Source: Filobacillus milosensis (lineage in GTDB: Bacteria > Bacillota > Bacilli > Bacillales > Alkalibacillaceae). From it: a DNA stretch of 64,000 nucleotides. The stretch lies in the NCBI RefSeq assembly GCF_004402015.1, contig NZ_SOPW01000016.1, positions 1 through 64,000 on the forward strand, in the 5' to 3' direction. This document shows, piece after piece, positions 60,530 to 64,000 of the stretch (positions within the stretch are counted from its first letter, which is position 1; every line of letters starts with the position of its first letter). The translations under genes were made by a program, and so were the position numbers. The notes beneath the pieces were generated by a model, which was not told the DNA's origin, did not search any database, and worked only from the letters and a program-made list of their open reading frames with translations.

Positions 60530-61993
60530 ATGAAAAAAAGAAAAATTTTTAAAAAGAAAAAGCTATGGATTACTATATTTACATTTTTAATAATCTATTT
60601 AGGAACTATTGCATACCATCAATTCAAACCATTACCTGAAGGGATTTCATATGAGGGTGAGACGCATCAATTGAATTCAGGCGATATTGAATTTTTATAT
60701 GATTTAACCTATCAAGATAATGGTAGAGAAGTTTATGACCAGGAGATTTTTGATCAAGTGTATAAATCCATAGAGAACGCTGAAGAATTTTTAATTATGG
60801 ATTTCTTTATGATTAATGAATTTGCATCGTCTAATAGAGACTTCCCTAAAATCAGCCAAAAGCTGAGTAACAAAATCATTGAACAAAAAGAAAAACATCC
60901 CGACCTCAAAGTGGTATTAATAACTGACCCAATAAATACGACGTACTATTCACACGAAGCCCAATTCATTAAACCACTTGAAGAGGCTGGTGTTGAAGTC
61001 GTCTATACGAAGTTGGAGCGATTAAGAGACCCCAATCCGTTATATTCTGCATTCTATAGGATGGGAATTCAATGGTTTGGACAAAGAGGCGATGGGTGGA
61101 TTAAAAACCCGTTCGGAAGTAAATCACCTGACGTAACAGCTAGATCGTACTTAAAGCTATTTAACATTAAAGCGAATCACAGGAAAATTTTAGTGAACGA
61201 AGATGAAGGACTAGTGATCTCTGCCAACCCGCATGACGGGAGTGGTTTTCACTCGAACATCGGCTTTAAAGTGAAAGGTGATATATTAAAAGATATTATA
61301 GAATCTGAAAAATATGTGGCCAAGTTCTCTGGAGGCGATTTATCAGCTTTTCCAACTAAAGAAGAGCTTAATCAGATAGAATCAGTTGAATCTGGCGGAG
61401 AGATTCAAGCAAAAATCATTACAGAACAAAAGATTCAACATGCCGTGGTAGATGCTATTGACCAAGCGAAAGCTGGTGACCAGGTATGGATTGGTATGTT
61501 CTTTTTGTCAGACCGAGATATCATTGATGCCATTCAAAGAGCAGGCAAAAGGGATGTAGATGTTAAGCTTGTCCTAGATCCTAACCAGAATGCTTTTGGT
61601 AGTGAAAAAGCCGGTCTACCTAATATCCCAATTGCGAGTGAGCTACTAACAGAGGAAAATATGGATATAGACATGAAATGGTACAACGTGTCCAAAGAGC
61701 AGTATCACTCGAAAATTGTATATGTAAGGAAGGAAGACTCTAGTACCATCATTGGTGGATCTGGTAATTACACGTCTCGAAATATTAATAACTATAATTT
61801 AGAAAGCGACATAGAAATAAAAGCTCCTAATGATCAAGATATTGTTCAAGAAGTTGATGATTATTTCCATCGAATTTGGGAAAATGATGATGGTTTATAT
61901 ACAGTGAAGTATGAAGAATATGCAGGTTCTTTAACTCTTGCTAAACGTGTGCTGTATACAGTCCAGAAACTTACTATGTTTACGACTTACTAA
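60530..61993 (+). CDS. Phospholipase D-family protein (cardiolipin synthase-like)
   Basis: A 487-residue protein with one N-terminal helix (LWITIFTFLIIYLGTIAYH). Two PLD repeats follow: ANHRKILVNEDEGLVISANP (about 220) and YHSKIVYVRKEDSSTIIGGS then GNYTSRN (about 400). Both keep His and Lys of HxK. The Asp of H-x-K-x4-D is Glu in the first and Arg in the second, so the motifs are degenerate. Cardiolipin synthases or nucleases are the nearest families; substrate undetermined. The basic KKRKIFKKKK start implies cytoplasmic N-terminus and outside catalytic part. Controlled by the repeat-rich promoter just upstream. Confidence 0.83.
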   Translation: MKKRKIFKKKKLWITIFTFLIIYLGTIAYHQFKPLPEGISYEGETHQLNSGDIEFLYDLTYQDNGREVYDQEIFDQVYKSIENAEEFLIMDFFMINEFASSNRDFPKISQKLSNKIIEQKEKHPDLKVVLITDPINTTYYSHEAQFIKPLEEAGVEVVYTKLERLRDPNPLYSAFYRMGIQWFGQRGDGWIKNPFGSKSPDVTARSYLKLFNIKANHRKILVNEDEGLVISANPHDGSGFHSNIGFKVKGDILKDIIESEKYVAKFSGGDLSAFPTKEELNQIESVESGGEIQAKIITEQKIQHAVVDAIDQAKAGDQVWIGMFFLSDRDIIDAIQRAGKRDVDVKLVLDPNQNAFGSEKAGLPNIPIASELLTEENMDIDMKWYNVSKEQYHSKIVYVRKEDSSTIIGGSGNYTSRNINNYNLESDIEIKAPNDQDIVQEVDDYFHRIWENDDGLYTVKYEEYAGSLTLAKRVLYTVQKLTMFTTY

Positions 61994-61996
61994 TAT

Positions 61997-62033
61997 AAAA
62001 ACGTCTCGCATAAGATTTGCGAGACGTTTTTTA
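61997..62033. terminator. Bidirectional terminator PLD gene / SDR
   Basis: Ten-pair stem ACGTCTCGCA / TGCGAGACGT flanked by A- and T-tracts. Confidence 0.9.
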
Positions 62034-62043
62034 TGAATTAACA

Positions 62044-62820
62044 TTACTGCGCTGTATATCCTCCATCTATAACCACCGCTTGACCAGTCACTCCTTTAGA
62101 TTTATCACTTGCTAGAAATAGTATATAATCCGCAATTTCTTGTACGGAAAGTAATCGCTTTTGTGGAACTAATGGATAAATAACATCTTCTAAAACTTTT
62201 TCTAACGTGACGCCTCGATTCTCAGCTAATTCACCTAATTGATTACGAACAAGAGGTGTATCAACATAGCCAGGACAAACTGCATTAGCTGTAATGCCAA
62301 ATTCAGCACCTTCTAAAGCCGTAACTTTTGTTAAACCAACCACACCATGCTTTGCACTGTTATAAGCTGATTTCCCAGCAAAACCAATTAACCCATTAAT
62401 TGAAGCCATGTTAATGATTCGACCAAAACCTTGTTTTTTCATAATTGGCATAGCGTGTTTGGTTGTTATATATGGTGCCACGAGCATGACCTTAATCATT
62501 AATTCAAATTTTTCACTCGGAAAGTCTTCAATCGATGCTACGTGTTGTAAACCAGCGTTATTAAATAGAACATCTAATCGACCGTATCTCTCAACAGCCT
62601 GATTAATAGCTTTCTCGATCTCCTCTTCTTTCGCCACATCACATTTTAGCCCCATTACGTCATACCCTTCACCTAAAAGTTCTTTTGCTACTTTTTTTAC
62701 TTGATCTTCGCTAATGTCACTTAATACAACTTTAGCTCTGTTTTCAGCAAATTCCTTTGCCACTTTATAGCCTATTCCACTCGCCGCTCCAGTCACAAAA
62801 ACTACTTTATCTTCTACCAT
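62044..62820 (-). CDS. 3-hydroxybutyrate dehydrogenase-type SDR
   Basis: A 258-residue classical SDR. TGAASGIG binds NAD near residue 10, NNAGLQHVASIEDFP and Ser in INMASINGLIGFAGKSAYNS precede YNSAK, and the C-terminal lid is VRNQLGELAENRGVTLEKVL. QHVA and the long lid match D-3-hydroxybutyrate dehydrogenases, which interconvert hydroxybutyrate and acetoacetate with NAD. This would connect to fatty acid or polyhydroxybutyrate use. GGAAGGGG precedes ATG 62820. Monocistronic. Confidence 0.9.
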   Translation of the reverse strand: MVEDKVVFVTGAASGIGYKVAKEFAENRAKVVLSDISEDQVKKVAKELLGEGYDVMGLKCDVAKEEEIEKAINQAVERYGRLDVLFNNAGLQHVASIEDFPSEKFELMIKVMLVAPYITTKHAMPIMKKQGFGRIINMASINGLIGFAGKSAYNSAKHGVVGLTKVTALEGAEFGITANAVCPGYVDTPLVRNQLGELAENRGVTLEKVLEDVIYPLVPQKRLLSVQEIADYILFLASDKSKGVTGQAVVIDGGYTAQ

Positions 62821-63039
62821 TCATAATCCCCTTCCAGGCTTATCACATTTTATAATTCCTATTTAAAATTACTATTAGTGCTATTCACTCATTTCTCCTT
62901 CAATTTTATTTAAATTGTTCTTATTATCGACCGTTTTACAATAGCTGACAAAATAAGTGTTTATTTATAACACCTTCTGACAAATATCTTTTAAAAGGTT
63001 TTATATAATGGTAAAAAGTTTTTGTAAGGAGAAGGGATT

Positions 63040-63894
63040 ATGGAGACACCTGTAAAAATATATCACGTGGATCAAGGCGAATGGCAAAAGAACAAGCTAG
63101 TTATGGAGAACCCAGAGCAGGAGAACTTATATTTCTTTCGATTTATTGGAGGAAACCCTAGTGAAACGGATGAGCTTATTCAGCAATTACGTGTGTTAAA
63201 AGGTCAAAAAACACTGCTCATCGGCATTTTTCGCTTTCCTTTTCGCTTTGAAGGCAAGAGGCGCGCCCAAACAGCAACCGAACAATATTTAAGAATGAAA
63301 GAGTTTTGCGATGCCGTCATCTATTTCCATAGTGATGATTTAATGGATCTGATCGACCATAAAACTTCTATCCGTGATGCTCAAAATACTTTTAATGCTG
63401 TAGAAGAAGAGACGATTCGTTCCTTAAAAGAGCTTATCGAACACACTGGTGATATGAATATCGATTTTCACGATATTGAATCATTTATTCATAAAAACAA
63501 AGGCCCATTTTTCATACATACAGTTGAAAATGACTCCTTTGATATCCCATTGAAATATCTGATTTCCACTCCTTACTTACCTAAAGATTTTACTGATGGC
63601 GATCAACTTATTATTAATATTGGCTATACAAGAGATGTCAATATGGAGACATTTAGGCAAATTAATTTGCGCCTCCATGATTTATTTTCTAAGGCTGAAC
63701 TTTTTAAAATTGGTTCTTACTTTATTGATGAACCCGGTGAACGTTTTAAAATTACGTTGATTGTAAACGGAATCGCTGACCCTATAGAACCACCTGAGAA
63801 TTACCGAAAAATCTCGAAATACAATGAAATGGTCGGTCGGTGTAAAAGAATCATTGAAAAAGGAAAAAGAAGATACAAGCTAATGAAAAGTTGA
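63040..63894 (+). CDS. FtsZ-like protein lacking the GTP-binding N-domain
   Basis: A 284-residue protein whose residues 45-255 align by eye with the second half of FtsZ: FRFPFRFEGKRR at 64-75 (FtsZ PFTFEGRKR), LMDLIDHKTSIRDAQNTFNA ([20 protein letters not shown]), GDMNIDFHDIESF (GEVNLDFADVKTI), LKYLISTPYLP (AISSPLL) and FKITLIVNGI (VTVIATGF). The first ~100 residues of FtsZ, including the GGGTGTG tubulin signature, are replaced by 40 unrelated residues. It could not bind GTP alone and may modulate FtsZ. AAGGAGAAGGG precedes ATG 63040. No frameshift seen. Unnamed as far as I know. Confidence 0.7.
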   Translation: METPVKIYHVDQGEWQKNKLVMENPEQENLYFFRFIGGNPSETDELIQQLRVLKGQKTLLIGIFRFPFRFEGKRRAQTATEQYLRMKEFCDAVIYFHSDDLMDLIDHKTSIRDAQNTFNAVEEETIRSLKELIEHTGDMNIDFHDIESFIHKNKGPFFIHTVENDSFDIPLKYLISTPYLPKDFTDGDQLIINIGYTRDVNMETFRQINLRLHDLFSKAELFKIGSYFIDEPGERFKITLIVNGIADPIEPPENYRKISKYNEMVGRCKRIIEKGKRRYKLMKS

Positions 63895-63921
63895 CCTATT
63901 GATCAGGTCAACTTTTTTATT
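63887..63921 (+). terminator. Terminator of FtsZ-like gene
   Basis: AAAGTTGACCT / AGGTCAACTTT followed by TTTATT; its 5' arm includes the TGA stop codon. Confidence 0.88.
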
Positions 63922-63980
63922 ATTCATCTCCGTTTAAATTGGTTGAATTAAGGTAATGTTTTCAATATAAGCACTTAAAT

Positions 63981-64000
63981 GGAGGATGATTAATAGATGA
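63981..64000 (+). other. Possible start of a gene continuing past the window
   Basis: GGAGG at 63981 followed after 11 bases by ATG at 63997. Only one codon is inside the window. Confidence 0.3.

Overview
The window looks like chromosomal DNA from a low-GC, spore-forming, moderately halophilic member of the Bacillaceae. The supporting evidence is a complete ectABC ectoine operon, two SspH-type spore proteins, S-layer-homology (SLH) anchored secreted enzymes, an RsbR-type stressosome protein, a CcpA-type cre site and strong AAGGAGG ribosome binding sites. Genus cannot be fixed from this sequence. No rRNA, tRNA, CRISPR array or prophage was seen.

Layout. 1-306: broken ISL3-type insertion sequence, ending 17 bp from an RsbR-like gene. 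1330-3734: Gly/Pro-rich surface-type protein, SGNH hydrolase, DsbA-like oxidoreductase. 3803-6262: small membrane protein and a cre-controlled aldehyde dehydrogenase/DUF779 pair. 6639-8379: Bcr/CflA-type exporter coupled to a thioredoxin-fold gene with an in-frame TGA exactly at its catalytic cysteine (probable selenocysteine). 8461-12711: GntR/YtrA-controlled ABC cluster, then a YhaQ/YhaP-like ABC pair. 12852-16870: lipoprotein, permuted NlpC/P60 enzyme, yfmS-yfmT-like chemoreceptor and aldehyde dehydrogenase. 17046-22870: SLH 5'-nucleotidase, small membrane protein, S9 peptidase, sugar-dehydrogenase lipoprotein. 23297-29910: converging fatty-acid degradation operons (thiolase and SDR against acyl-CoA dehydrogenase, CoA-transferase, acyl-CoA ligase, MaoC). 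30118-37073: vanadium haloperoxidase-like protein, sspH pair, coiled-coil protein, rlmN, DoxX, caspase-like protein, TraB membrane protein. 37238-42304: alpha-glucosidase, ROK glucokinase, NERD protein, pgi. 44048-48332: Mur-ligase paralogue, acyltransferase with zinc ribbon, glutamate symporter. 49962-60058: two DUF3231 genes, SLH esterase, ectABC, and an oligopeptide ABC system whose binding-protein gene has an in-frame TGA. 60530-63894: PLD-family protein, hydroxybutyrate dehydrogenase-like SDR, and an FtsZ-like protein without the GTP-binding half.

Themes. The enzymes fit aerobic heterotrophy on fatty acids, aldehydes, maltose-type sugars and peptides under salt stress. Two observations stand out. 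First, the likely selenoprotein at 6639-7184 carries a UxxC motif and a bacterial SECIS-like hairpin. Second, at least eight intergenic arrays of short words repeat at almost exactly 21 bp (two helical turns). Each array lies immediately beyond an intrinsic terminator, and each uses its own word or shares one with a second locus. I know of no name for these arrays. All calls come from reading the sequence; no database search was run.
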